IMG/VR virus record: IMGVR_UViG_3300030202_003282 | Location: 52,754-116,753 of that record | Reading direction: 5' to 3' (one strand) | From: a virus | Length of the DNA: 64,000 nucleotides | Shown here: positions 43,863 through 51,730 of the stretch, piece by piece | Layout of the letters: each line of letters opens with the position of its first letter | Numbering within the stretch: the stretch's first letter is position 1 | The notes under the pieces: generated by a model | Databases searched by the model: none | The model's input: only the letters and a program-made list of their open reading frames with translations | Told to the model about the DNA's origin: nothing | Program-made: the position numbers and the translations under genes

Positions 43863-44594
43863 TCACTCAAAAAACCTATCATCTAATTCAAGATTTAAAT
43901 TCTTAAATTGATTGTGGTAAATTTCATGTTGATCAGGTGCATACCGATACATGTTTATAGAATCTTCTACTTTTCCAGCATTAATTCTATTTTCTAACAG
44001 TTTTTTACTTAATTCTTCAATAGATAATTTTTCAAGATTATGTTTAAATACTTTATATCTATGATTTAAACGATTTAACATTTCAATACTAGCAAAATGG
44101 TTATGCAAATGTAAACCAGATTTTATTTCTTTGTATTCTATATTAATTTGTAAATCATTTAATGCTGCATGTTTTATTTCAAAATTCATTGATGTATGAA
44201 TATCATTTTTATCATCAGCATGTTTATATTTAAATCTTATTCCAGGAATATTACCTATACCTATAATTTCTTCATGCATATGTTCACTTAAAGATTCAAG
44301 TTTATTTTGAAGTTTATTGGTTAACTTAATTTGTTTAACATAACAACTGTATGTTTTATTTTTATTAATCCAATATTTTTGGCTTGTATATCCACCAAAA
44401 TATGTATTAGAAAAATCTAATATTTGATCATCATCATGGTTAAGCATACTAATTCTTCCTTGATGACCTTTAAATAGTTTATTACGATCAAATTTATATA
44501 TAGCAATACTATCCATAAAATTTGATTGTCTTGGTTGATTAGATTGTTTTTGTGATTTAAAGAGTTTATTAAAGTAATATTTTAAGTTTTTCAT
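43863..44594 (-). CDS. Hypothetical protein
   Basis: A 243-residue Lys/Asn-rich protein of unknown family, with several His and Tyr residues in the central part. It stands alone between two terminators with a TTTAAAACC leader just before its ATG, so it forms a one-gene unit. Confidence 0.6.
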   Translation of the reverse strand: MKNLKYYFNKLFKSQKQSNQPRQSNFMDSIAIYKFDRNKLFKGHQGRISMLNHDDDQILDFSNTYFGGYTSQKYWINKNKTYSCYVKQIKLTNKLQNKLESLSEHMHEEIIGIGNIPGIRFKYKHADDKNDIHTSMNFEIKHAALNDLQINIEYKEIKSGLHLHNHFASIEMLNRLNHRYKVFKHNLEKLSIEELSKKLLENRINAGKVEDSINMYRYAPDQHEIYHNQFKNLNLELDDRFFE

Positions 44595-44621
44595 TGTTTT
44601 GGTTTTAAATAAATAAAAAAA

Positions 44622-44647
44622 AGGATTACCAGTTTCCCAGTAATCCT
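44622..44647 (-). terminator. Rho-independent terminator
   Basis: A perfect 8-bp stem AGGATTAC (44622-44629) with GTAATCCT (44640-44647), followed leftward by eight T. After the small membrane protein genes. Confidence 0.82.
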
Positions 44648-44662
44648 AGCTATTGTATCACA

Positions 44663-44887
44663 TTATGCGTTAATGTGCTGACGTCTTTCTTTAGTGAAAG
44701 ATTTTCTTCTTTTGGCTATACGTTCATCTTCCTTTATAACTTCAAGGATTGCTGCGCCATAGCAAAGTGAAAATAAACATGTTGTTAATATAAGCATCTT
44801 AGCAATTATATTAGCTATAAAAACTAATGTTAATATTGCTACACAAATACTTAATGCAACAATAATGAAGTGAATATTTTTTTTCAT
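44663..44887 (-). CDS. Small membrane protein
   Basis: Encodes 74 residues with two adjacent hydrophobic helices (about 6-27 and 30-50) and a basic tail. Overlaps the next upstream membrane-protein gene by 4 bases. Confidence 0.6.
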   Translation of the reverse strand: MKKNIHFIIVALSICVAILTLVFIANIIAKMLILTTCLFSLCYGAAILEVIKEDERIAKRRKSFTKERRQHINA

Positions 44888-45234
44888 GATTTAAATTTTA
44901 GGGTTATAGTAAAATATACAAATGGTAATAATAGAATATAACTAGGTATACGATGACCTTCTTTTCCAAAGCCAAAAGCTATTCCTTTAAAACTATTAGT
45001 TTCAAATTTAATTCCAGGCAATTCTGGTAATATTCTTACATGACTTAGTTGAACTAACATAATAATTGCTACAGATATAGTAGCTATATTCATTGCAGAT
45101 ACAATGGTTATAATTAACCAATCCCATGATATGTTATTACTTAATCCTAATAATACATCAGTTATTATTACTATAACTGGTAATAATACAGTGTAAATTA
45201 ATTTAAAAATTCTCTGAGTTGTTTTCTTTTTCAT
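44884..45234 (-). CDS. Membrane protein
   Basis: A 116-residue protein with hydrophobic helices near 10-30, 35-62 and 92-112 and basic ends. Part of a string of overlapping small envelope-type genes from 45502 to 44663. Function unknown. Confidence 0.6.
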   Translation of the reverse strand: MKKKTTQRIFKLIYTVLLPVIVIITDVLLGLSNNISWDWLIITIVSAMNIATISVAIIMLVQLSHVRILPELPGIKFETNSFKGIAFGFGKEGHRIPSYILLLPFVYFTITLKFKS

Positions 45235-45353
45235 CTTTTTTTATGTTTGGTTTTACGTGAATATTTCTTTTTATTTTTTTGAATTGAAGGTTTCATTGCA
45301 TTATATATTTCCTGCATAGTAACCACAATTACTTTTAATGGTTTTTTATTCAT
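45231..45353 (-). CDS. Tiny basic protein (40 aa)
   Basis: Starts at 45353 and encodes 40 residues, MNKKPLKVIVVTMQEIYNAM followed by a very basic tail. Its stop overlaps the next start (ATGA), which supports it as a real gene. Function unknown. Confidence 0.55.
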   Translation of the reverse strand: MNKKPLKVIVVTMQEIYNAMKPSIQKNKKKYSRKTKHKKR

Positions 45354-45358
45354 GACAA

Positions 45359-45502
45359 TTATTTAAATGGACATACAGCTGGACATGCTTTTGTTTGATA
45401 ACAAGATTTACTTGTAGAACATGATGTCATAACTATACATGTGAGTATTATATAAGCTATTACTGTAAAATAACAAGCATTCATAAACTTTTCTTTTTTC
45501 AT
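45359..45502 (-). CDS. Tiny cysteine-rich lipoprotein (47 aa)
   Basis: Encodes 47 residues: a basic start, hydrophobic helix (about residues 11-20) and lipobox IVMTSC with the predicted lipidated Cys near residue 23, then a short tail with four more cysteines. A third phage lipoprotein besides those at 16449 and 16994. It heads the small envelope-gene string, right after the tRNA-like element. Confidence 0.6.
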   Translation of the reverse strand: MKKEKFMNACYFTVIAYIILTCIVMTSCSTSKSCYQTKACPAVCPFK

Positions 45503-45540
45503 GGTTGAAGTTTTAAGTGATTAATAAAAATTAAAGTGAG

Positions 45541-45612
45541 TGGCAGTAATAGGATTTGAACCTATCTGTACCAGATCCATCATAAGAGCTATCATTCTTA
45601 TGTGGTACTGCC
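45541..45612 (-). ncRNA. tRNA-like element with atypical middle
   Basis: On the - strand, a 7-bp acceptor stem (45606-45612 with 45542-45548), a canonical T arm (ATAGG-TTCAAAT-CCTAT, 45549-45565) and a discriminator A are clear. The 40 bases between do not form ordinary D and anticodon arms; instead they fold into a perfect 7-bp hairpin (45581-45587 with 45596-45602). It lies at the 3' side of the large structured RNA candidate. It may be a degenerate tRNA, a tRNA-like processing signal, or a decoy; no anticodon can be assigned with confidence. Confidence 0.6.
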
Positions 45613-46482
45613 ATATAAATAAAAGGCTGAGAATGTGACCTTTTTGTTCTAAGTTTATACTTGCCATTTCTGACTCAATTCACACGATGCATTACTGCAT
45701 GTACTTAGAATACACACGGATTAAGATGTCCGCCATCACTGCTATTGTAGATATAACTTCACTTTCAAACTAACTTCCCTGGAAGGATTAGGAGAGAACC
45801 ACCTCTCTTAGATAAATTTTACTAGATTCATTTACATTAGGCCTTGCGAGCTTTATCTGCACCTGTATATTACAACAGGATAAGTGTATTGTTGGGGTGT
45901 TTCCCACATACAATAGCCTTTACGTTAATTATGCTTTTAGTTATTGAACATTTTGGCGTTCTTTAAAAGGATTCAGGTTATTAGTAGAAGACACGTAAAG
46001 TTTATATAATCATGCCAGCTTTTGACCGGTTTAGACTATAACTTCTACTTACTTTCATGGGCCTCCCCATTAATCATTGTTTTAAATCTATTGTCACAGT
46101 ATTTCTACTAGCAACTAGATAAAATTCTAATAACAGCTTTTGATCCGGTGAGATCATACTACCATTACCTATCATAACGCTTATTGATGTTTCCATCTCA
46201 ACAACCAGCCTGTCTGATTGTCTATGCTACTGTATCACCTCAAGAGGATTTGATACACCATAACATAGATGTTACGATACCTTTCCGTGAAATGCATTGC
46301 TGCATCAGAGAGTTTATTCCATATTCAACTCTCTTTTATCCCATTGCTGGTTTATCCTTATGGCCACGAAGGCTGACCAATACTTTTTAATAACAATTTC
46401 TAGGCACAAATAATGCTATACTAAATGTCATAACGACTTATATCTTACTTGGCTATAGGCTCTTTTATTTAACTGCCTAGAA
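45613..46482 (-). ncRNA. Large structured noncoding RNA candidate (about 870 nt)
   Basis: No convincing gene occurs here, base composition is less AT-rich than neighbouring genes, and many perfect hairpins can be drawn: 45687-45691/45696-45700 and 46292-46296/46301-46305 (each ATGCA/TGCAT, with loops GTAA and GCAA on the - strand, both GNRA tetraloops), 45862-45866/45875-45879, 45887-45892/45910-45915 with inner 45893-45896/45903-45906, 46057-46061/46066-46070, 46231-46237/46251-46257 with inner pairs, 46307-46314/46327-46334, and long-range 45983-45990/46042-46049 and 46398-46406/46474-46482. GNRA loops favour the - strand. Size and tRNA proximity recall GOLLD and ROOL RNAs of phages; no family is assigned. 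Confidence 0.7.
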
Positions 46483-46488
46483 TTATTA

Positions 46489-46683
46489 TTATATTCCTTG
46501 TTCAAAATCATTAAGTTCATTGAACATATGATCCATTGCTGCTTCTTCAAAGCAAGTTTCTATATTACCCATCTTGGGTTTTGTTTCTATATCATCTTTG
46601 CATAGTTGTGTTAATGCTCTTTCAGGTGTGACATAACCTTCACTTACATCTTTCAGTAAGTTGTATGTTTGTTTTACAGTCAT
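46489..46683 (-). CDS. Small acidic hypothetical protein
   Basis: The start at 46683 (MTVKQTYNLL) was preferred to an upstream ATG that overlaps the next gene. The protein is 64 residues, acidic, helical, and ends 7 bases before the long-range stem of the large RNA candidate. No family recognised; it and the gene upstream are the only coding genes between the two structured regions. Confidence 0.5.
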   Translation of the reverse strand: MTVKQTYNLLKDVSEGYVTPERALTQLCKDDIETKPKMGNIETCFEEAAMDHMFNELNDFEQGI

Positions 46684-46693
46684 ATAATTGTTT

Positions 46694-46972
46694 TTAAATA
46701 TTAGTAAGTACGTATCTTTTACGCTTAGACACGCAATCAAATATGCATAGTATTTTTTTTACTATAACATTAGTTGCTGTTTTATTAGGTTCTGTGATTA
46801 ATAATATGATGTCTTCATTATTACTTTCATCTACATATCCAATCTTATGTTTATCTAACATATCTTTTACGATATCATAAACTGTTTCTGCATAGTTATA
46901 AGCAACGAAGTGATCATTATTTCCTCTTGTCATTAAACTGTGAGGATAAATTTTTAATTCAAATGTTTCCAT
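46694..46972 (-). CDS. Small hypothetical protein
   Basis: The start at 46972 (METFELKIY) follows an A-rich leader; 92 residues, mixed alpha/beta, with a basic C-terminus CVSKRKRYVLTNI. No family recognised. The structured element at 47011-47101 would lie in its 5' leader. Confidence 0.5.
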   Translation of the reverse strand: METFELKIYPHSLMTRGNNDHFVAYNYAETVYDIVKDMLDKHKIGYVDESNNEDIILLITEPNKTATNVIVKKILCIFDCVSKRKRYVLTNI

Positions 46973-47010
46973 TGTTTTAGTTTTTGGTTGAGTTAATAAA
47001 ATAATAAATC

Positions 47011-47470
47011 TAGCCAGGTTGTATAGGTTCTGCACTACAATTTAAGTGACTCACTGCTGAACTCATAACGTGTCGGTCCCACCACTATAGCAACCTGACT
47101 AATTAATAATGACAAGGCAAAATACGTTAAAATCCTTGTCTGTGCAATTTTATCCATTACCCTCAACATATCTCTATGTATCCTGGTCTGCAATTTGTGA
47201 GTCCGTTTATTAAACCAGTTATTATCTCACATTTGCTTATTAAACACTCTTAGGTGATAATAAGAAGCCGGCTCTGTAATATTTTGCAGGTCACATGGAG
47301 CTCAAGAATTAAGAGGAGCTACCTCAACTTGAATACAATCAGAATCCTGTCTTTATAATTTCTGGTGGACCCCATGTGATTAATATCTTAAGCAGTTTTG
47401 ATTCATGCTTAGGAACCCACTCAACCACAAGATTCCGGATACCAATATGCTTATCCTGTATATAGAGAAC
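47011..47470. ncRNA. Second structured noncoding region (about 460 nt)
   Basis: No plausible gene. A strong closing helix pairs 47015-47021 with 47091-47097, 47022-47026 with 47085-47089, and 47011-47013 with 47099-47101. Further perfect stems: 47111-47117/47134-47140, 47219-47226/47256-47263, 47291-47298/47372-47379 enclosing nested hairpins, and 47387-47394/47406-47413 (one wobble). The strand is not certain; flanking genes are leftward. It may be a separate RNA, a second domain of the 45.6-46.5 kb RNA, or a leader of the small genes. Positions 47471-47615 show nothing recognisable. Confidence 0.6.
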
Positions 47471-47615
47471 ATACATAGGAAGAACAAAAGGTATTAAGTC
47501 TGTTTGTTTTAATTATAGTATCAGTGATAGCTATATTAATTATTACTGTGGTTGTAGTAAATATGGTGGTGATTAGTGGAAGAATGTGGTGTATGTGACC
47601 TCACTCTTAAAGATA

Positions 47616-47643
47616 CACGCACAAATAAATAAAAATGTGCGTG
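47616..47643 (-). terminator. Stem-loop after small gene
   Basis: A perfect 8-bp stem CACGCACA (47616-47623) with TGTGCGTG (47636-47643). Read leftward it follows the gene ending at 47669, but the T-run after it is weak, so terminator function is uncertain. Confidence 0.45.
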
Positions 47644-47668
47644 CAATTAAAGAAGTTGGTGGTAAATA

Positions 47669-47866
47669 CTATGGTTTACCCTGACGTAACACTATTTTGT
47701 TAAGTCTTCTTGTCTCTTTAGTGTTGAGAAGTCTTTGAGACACTAGGTTTTGACCTATATAGTAGTTATAGTCAGTGTCCATGTCTTGTGCTATTTCTTT
47801 TACATATGCACTAATATCTCTTAATGCTATGTATTGTGCTGATCTGTATGTTTTCTTTTGTGCCAT
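47669..47866 (-). CDS. Small hypothetical protein
   Basis: The start at 47866 (MAQKKTYRSA) is preceded by a leader with TTATTAACCACT and TAAAACC, as for other early genes. Encodes 65 residues, basic, helical. An alternative start at 47962 would overlap the next gene. No family recognised. Confidence 0.5.
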   Translation of the reverse strand: MAQKKTYRSAQYIALRDISAYVKEIAQDMDTDYNYYIGQNLVSQRLLNTKETRRLNKIVLRQGKP

Positions 47867-47951
47867 TGTTGTGGTTTTAGAGTGGTTAATAAGAAGTGCA
47901 CTGCCACAATTAAGTAGCAATGCACAGTAAGAATCAGAAACCCATTGAAGC

Positions 47952-48323
47952 TTATGCTTCAACAGGTAGGGCTGGATATAATCCAGTCTCCTTGAGAGTC
48001 TCTCTATCTAAGATAGGGTTAGACTTGTCAAGGTAGAATCCTTGCACAGGCGTGCCTTGTGCTAAAGGTTTCTTTTGCATTTTGGCAAACTCCGTGCTTC
48101 TGCTAAGGATTTTCTTGCCGTTAATCTTTAGATTAAGGGTGCCATATACAAGCTCACGCTTGTTGTCCGTTTCAAAAGATATTCCTTGAAACTTTGTTTC
48201 TTGGACTTTTGCAGGACTTTCTGTAAGCATAATGGTTACAGGTACACCATCCGGATAGTTCTTTCTATCAGCATGGTTCTTCTTATCATAAGCATAAGAA
48301 TAAAAATAGAGTGTTTCAGTCAT
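47952..48323 (-). CDS. Hypothetical protein at the early/late boundary
   Basis: Encodes 123 residues, beta-rich and Lys-rich, no family recognised. The first gene of the leftward side of the early/late divergent gap; its DNA is less AT-rich than most of the window. A hairpin TTGAAGC/GCTTCAA covers its last codons. Confidence 0.55.
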   Translation of the reverse strand: MTETLYFYSYAYDKKNHADRKNYPDGVPVTIMLTESPAKVQETKFQGISFETDNKRELVYGTLNLKINGKKILSRSTEFAKMQKKPLAQGTPVQGFYLDKSNPILDRETLKETGLYPALPVEA

Positions 48324-48532
48324 TTTTTTTCATTTAAAGGTTAAACATTGGGGGCCAACAGTGGCCGGGTTTTAGCTGGGGAGCAGAACATTAGAACCTT
48401 ATTACAATGCCAAACACACAATTTTTTACTAGGGGGGATAAATTTTTTTAAATAATTGGTGGGGGAATAAGTTGAATGTGTGAGACAAATTCAGTATATT
48501 ATTGTATAGAGATATTCATTTAACATACACAC
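48324..48532. promoter_or_regulatory. Divergent intergenic control region between early and late blocks
   Basis: A 209-base gap with unusual G-rich runs (48350-48380 and near 48430 and 48462) and, just before the first late gene, ATTGTATA followed by GAGATA (48501-48514). A closely similar ATTGTATA..GAGATA block occurs before the scaffold-like gene at 61162-61176. This is a plausible late promoter element. No -7 box of the TAnnTTTG type was seen here. Confidence 0.45.
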
Positions 48533-48838
48533 ATGGAAGAACCTAATGAAGAAAATAGTGAGCTATCAAAGCTAACTGAAATGGAAATCTTATTGTTAGA
48601 ACAAGAGTTATTAGCCATGGCGTATGAGAACTCTTATCTCCTTATAACTGATAAGACTACCTTTGAGGATTTATTGGTTACTAAGCATAAGTCTGGTAAC
48701 TCAGCTATTCTAGCTCATGACCCTCATTTAGATCTTAACAAAGGTGAAGTGGAAAATATTATTGATCATTTTATTGATTTAGAAGAATATGAGAAATGCC
48801 AGGAATTAAAAGATGTAATAGATGTTGAGTGTAAATGA
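48533..48838 (+). CDS. Small acidic protein with UVR-like C-terminus
   Basis: First gene of the rightward late block, 101 residues, Glu-rich. The end (GEVENIIDHFIDLEEYEKCQ) resembles the UvrB/UvrC interaction motif, as in the protein at 40418. Overlaps the next gene by 17 bases. Function unknown. Confidence 0.55.
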   Translation: MEEPNEENSELSKLTEMEILLLEQELLAMAYENSYLLITDKTTFEDLLVTKHKSGNSAILAHDPHLDLNKGEVENIIDHFIDLEEYEKCQELKDVIDVECK

Positions 48839-49361
48839 AATCTGGTCAACAAAAGTTGAAGAAAAAATCTGGACTTCAGGAAAAAACTCTAATTCATTAT
48901 ATGGTGAAATCACCGAAATGGGAGCTATAGATATAATAGATTTTCTTAAACCCACAAAAGATGATGTAATATTAGATATTGGTTCTGGGACTGGTAGACT
49001 CTGTGCTCATCTTGCCGTAGAAACGGATGCAACCGTAATAGGCGTTGAGATGATAGAAGTAAGATATAAAGAAGCCATAAGAATGTTCGGTGAATATGGT
49101 TTAGATAATTTAAAATATAAGCTTGGATCTTACCCAATAAAATTAGAAAAGAATCCAACTATAGTAATTATACATGGTTGTGGCTTTGATAAAGAAAGCA
49201 TAAATAAAATTTGGAACGCATTGCCTTATGGCGTAAGAGTATTACACAATACTGCTAAAAGTAAAATCTTTGACAGGCTTGCAGAAAAGAAAAAAGTAGA
49301 AATAGACGTAAGTTATCTATCAAAATTTGGAGCTACGTTTATTTATGGTGTAAAAAAATAA
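48822..49361 (+). CDS. Class I SAM-dependent methyltransferase (DOT1-like)
   Basis: A 179-residue methyltransferase. Motif I is LDIGSGTGRL (about 47-56) with the acidic GVEM end of strand 2 (about 73-76). The preceding YGEITEMGAIDII and following EVRYKEAIR recall the DOT1 family of protein lysine methyltransferases, seen in some phages; this match is tentative. Substrate could be a phage or host protein. Confidence 0.65.
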   Translation: MLSVNEIWSTKVEEKIWTSGKNSNSLYGEITEMGAIDIIDFLKPTKDDVILDIGSGTGRLCAHLAVETDATVIGVEMIEVRYKEAIRMFGEYGLDNLKYKLGSYPIKLEKNPTIVIIHGCGFDKESINKIWNALPYGVRVLHNTAKSKIFDRLAEKKKVEIDVSYLSKFGATFIYGVKK

Positions 49362-49365
49362 TTTT

Positions 49366-49458
49366 ATGGAACATATACCAGACATAACAATAACATCTTG
49401 GGCATTAAGTATAATCGTAATGTTTTATATAGTTTACAAAAAAGGTAAACAAAATTAA
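49366..49458 (+). CDS. Micro membrane protein (30 aa)
   Basis: Starts 4 bases after the methyltransferase stop. Encodes 30 residues with one hydrophobic helix (about residues 8-24) and a basic tail YKKGKQN. Spacing and composition make it plausible. Confidence 0.45.
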   Translation: MEHIPDITITSWALSIIVMFYIVYKKGKQN

Positions 49459-49494
49459 ATCCAATAAACTTTTAGTATTTAAACTTATTTTATA

Positions 49495-49502
49495 TATATT
49501 TG
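49495..49502 (+). promoter_or_regulatory. Bacteroidota-type -7 box
   Basis: TATATTTG on the + strand, 38 bases before the ATG at 49540, matching TAnnTTTG. The leader that follows includes TTTAAAAACCAA, a pattern also seen before other genes here. Confidence 0.5.
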
Positions 49503-49539
49503 TGATAATAACAATTATATTAATTTAAAAACCAATATT

Positions 49540-49854
49540 ATGGAAAACGTTGTTGACAATGTAGAGAACACTACAAAAGAAGCTCCTGAACTAACACCAC
49601 AACAGTTAGAAGAAAAAAGAGCAGAGATTTCAAAATTTTACAAAGACAATATCAAACATTTAAAAGTGCAATTAGAGTATGAAACTCTATTATGTGATAT
49701 TGAAAAAAGAAGAGCAGAAAGAACGCAAGCTCAAATGTTTATGGTGCAGGCACAAGCTGCAGCTAATGGGCAACAAAACCCAAATGCAGAACAAATGTCT
49801 GAAGAATTTGAGCAAGCCATGAAAGAAGGAAGGACTCTCAAACGCACTAAGTAA
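49540..49854 (+). CDS. Acidic coiled-coil protein, possible structural component
   Basis: A 104-residue helical, Glu/Gln/Ala-rich protein with a coiled-coil pattern across residues 20-75. It has its own promoter-like element and starts the endolysin gene group (next ATG overlaps its stop). Could be a scaffold- or head-type protein; not identified. Confidence 0.6.
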   Translation: MENVVDNVENTTKEAPELTPQQLEEKRAEISKFYKDNIKHLKVQLEYETLLCDIEKRRAERTQAQMFMVQAQAAANGQQNPNAEQMSEEFEQAMKEGRTLKRTK

Positions 49855-50678
49855 TGAAAACTATAAGGCGTGGAGATCACGGAAGTGACGTGATAAAACT
49901 CCAAAGATTTCTGGGGATTGATAAAGACGGTGTCTTTGGTCCTAAAACTGAAAAGAAAGTCAAAGAGTTTCAATCTAAATATAAATTAACTGCTGATGGA
50001 ATAGTGGGTATAAAAACTTGGAGTATATTAGAAGCTACTGCTGTTAGATTAGGTCATGATTATTGTGATAGTGGTTACTGCCAGTATACCCGTCAACAAA
50101 TTGAAGATGCACTTAAAGCAAAAGGTTATACCTATTTTAAACAAGATTGGCTATTAAATATAGTAGGAATTAGAAACTCTGAAACAAAAAACAGGCTTAC
50201 TAATCAATATGATGATCTTATGACTGTCTCTTATCAAGATGGCAATCATATGAAGTATCATTGTTGGCCTATCACAACAGATCCTGGTGAATACTGGATT
50301 AATCATCCTATGAATACAGATGGGTGTGCAATTCTAGTACCAGGTCAATATATTAAAACATATAAAATTACTAAACACCTTGGAAAGTATGATGCTTTAT
50401 GCCAAAGAGGTGGGAGGGTAAGTGTGTATCGTGATGGGAACCGGGATGATATTTATGATCATGATCCTGAAAGTGTTGACGTAGGATACTTTGGTATAAA
50501 TATTCACCGTAGTTCAGCGTATAGAAAAGGAAGCTATATTAATAAATATTCAGCGGGATGTCAGGTATTTTCTGATCCGGATGACTTTGATGATTTTATG
50601 ACATTGGCCTATAAATCAAAAGAAGCTGGTTATCCGTGGTTTACTTACACCCTTATTGAATCTAAAGATATAATATAA
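49854..50678 (+). CDS. Endolysin: peptidoglycan-binding domain plus L,D-transpeptidase/carboxypeptidase-like domain
   Basis: Encodes 274 residues. Residues about 5-60 form a PG_binding_1 domain (RGDHGSDVIKLQRFLG... DGIVGIKTW). The C-terminal domain has His218 and the segment YSAGC (Ser233, Gly235, Cys236), like the catalytic H...SxGC motif of YkuD-type L,D-transpeptidases and related muramyl peptidases. It lacks a signal peptide, so it would reach the wall through the holin encoded at 15434. Confidence 0.75.
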   Translation: MKTIRRGDHGSDVIKLQRFLGIDKDGVFGPKTEKKVKEFQSKYKLTADGIVGIKTWSILEATAVRLGHDYCDSGYCQYTRQQIEDALKAKGYTYFKQDWLLNIVGIRNSETKNRLTNQYDDLMTVSYQDGNHMKYHCWPITTDPGEYWINHPMNTDGCAILVPGQYIKTYKITKHLGKYDALCQRGGRVSVYRDGNRDDIYDHDPESVDVGYFGINIHRSSAYRKGSYINKYSAGCQVFSDPDDFDDFMTLAYKSKEAGYPWFTYTLIESKDII

Positions 50679-51049
50679 TGGCACTTGTAAATAAAGTAGA
50701 TAAAAGAGTAAGAGTATCTGTTGATGAAGCAATCAAATATCAGATACTTACTCACTGCTTTTTTAACAATATTCAAATAAGTAATTCTGATCTCAAATGC
50801 TTGACCCAATTGGCAAAAGATGGTGAGACAGAATTAACTTTATTTTGCAAAAAAATATCAATTGTTGACATATTTAAAAGTCCACAATCTGCTAGAAATG
50901 CTATAACTAAAGCAGCAAAAAAGAATCTTATTGTTAAAAGAGGTAAAAATAAAAAAACTATATCCATTAGTAAAGAGCTTAATGTGCAAACAGATGGCAC
51001 AATATTATTGGATTTTAAAATATTAGGGTATGAACCCCAAGAAGCATAA
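50678..51049 (+). CDS. Hypothetical protein, winged-helix-like
   Basis: Encodes 123 residues, beginning in a TAATG overlap with the endolysin stop. The middle part (SPQSARNAITKAAKKNLIVK) resembles the helix-turn-helix-wing of DNA-binding proteins. It overlaps the HU-like gene by 20 bases. Function not known; DNA binding is inferred. Confidence 0.55.
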   Translation: MALVNKVDKRVRVSVDEAIKYQILTHCFFNNIQISNSDLKCLTQLAKDGETELTLFCKKISIVDIFKSPQSARNAITKAAKKNLIVKRGKNKKTISISKELNVQTDGTILLDFKILGYEPQEA

Positions 51050-51395
51050 TACCTTTAAAAAGGATATTGCAAAAGAAGTGGGAGTTCATCCTGATGTAGT
51101 AGATGCTTTTATTACTTTTTATTATGGAAAAGTAAGAAAAAATTTATCTGATCTAAATTGTTGCAATTTGCATTTAGATGGATTAGGCACTTTTTCTTTA
51201 AGAAAAAAAAGATTAAAAGACAAGATTAAAAGATATAAAAGCATATTAGGTAATTTAACAAAAATGACTTTTGGTGGATATGATAAACATGTTGCAGTAA
51301 AAGAAAAGTTAAATAATTTAGAAGATGCTTTAAAGTTGATTGAAGAAAATGAACAAAGAAAAAAAGATTGGTTAAAAGAAAATACTAAAAAATGA
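51030..51395 (+). CDS. HU/IHF-like DNA-binding protein
   Basis: A 121-residue protein with the HU/IHF pattern: KKDIAKEVGVHPDVVDAFI (helices 1-2, about 9-28), then LHLDGLGTFSLRKKRLK (about 46-62) where HU has its GFGTF strand. The C-terminal half is a charged helix. crAss-like phages carry IHF-like genes near the packaging genes, so the position fits. Likely bends or compacts DNA. Confidence 0.72.
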   Translation: MNPKKHNTFKKDIAKEVGVHPDVVDAFITFYYGKVRKNLSDLNCCNLHLDGLGTFSLRKKRLKDKIKRYKSILGNLTKMTFGGYDKHVAVKEKLNNLEDALKLIEENEQRKKDWLKENTKK

Positions 51396-51730
51396 AACTA
51401 GGAAAACTAATTAATGCTTTTAAAAATGTTGACCAAATTATGGAAGGTATTAAAAACAACATTTTTAAAAAAGAACATGTAGAAGCTGTAGCTCATTTAA
51501 GATGGCAACAATGCAAAACATGTGAAAAATTAGATAAAGAAGGCACTGAGTGTGCAGCTCCTGGTACTCAACCATGTTGTGGAGATTGTGGATGCAGCTT
51601 AAGTTTAAAATTAAGAGCCCTTTCTTCTGATTGTCCATTAGATAAATGGAGTGCATTAATGGAAGAAGATGTAGAAGATAAAGTAATAGAACAAATTAAA
51701 GGTAAAGAAAATGGCAACAAAGAAGAATGA
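51392..51730 (+). CDS. Cysteine-rich zinc-binding protein
   Basis: Encodes 112 residues with a dense Cys cluster at about 38-70: CKTCEK, then TECAAPGTQPCCGDCGCSL and SDCPLDKW. The arrangement suggests one or two zinc sites. The protein is conserved-looking and lies in the late operon; no function known. Overlaps both neighbours by 4 and 20 bases. Confidence 0.65.
   Translation: MKLGKLINAFKNVDQIMEGIKNNIFKKEHVEAVAHLRWQQCKTCEKLDKEGTECAAPGTQPCCGDCGCSLSLKLRALSSDCPLDKWSALMEEDVEDKVIEQIKGKENGNKEE

Noticed and set aside
46184-46390. A + strand gene inside the large RNA region
   Set aside because: It has no neighbours, no leader signal and a composition set by hairpins; the GNRA loops favour a - strand RNA instead.
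45541-46482. tmRNA
   Set aside because: The tRNA-like end is complete in a single 72-base piece, with both acceptor strands together, and no tag-peptide reading frame is evident.
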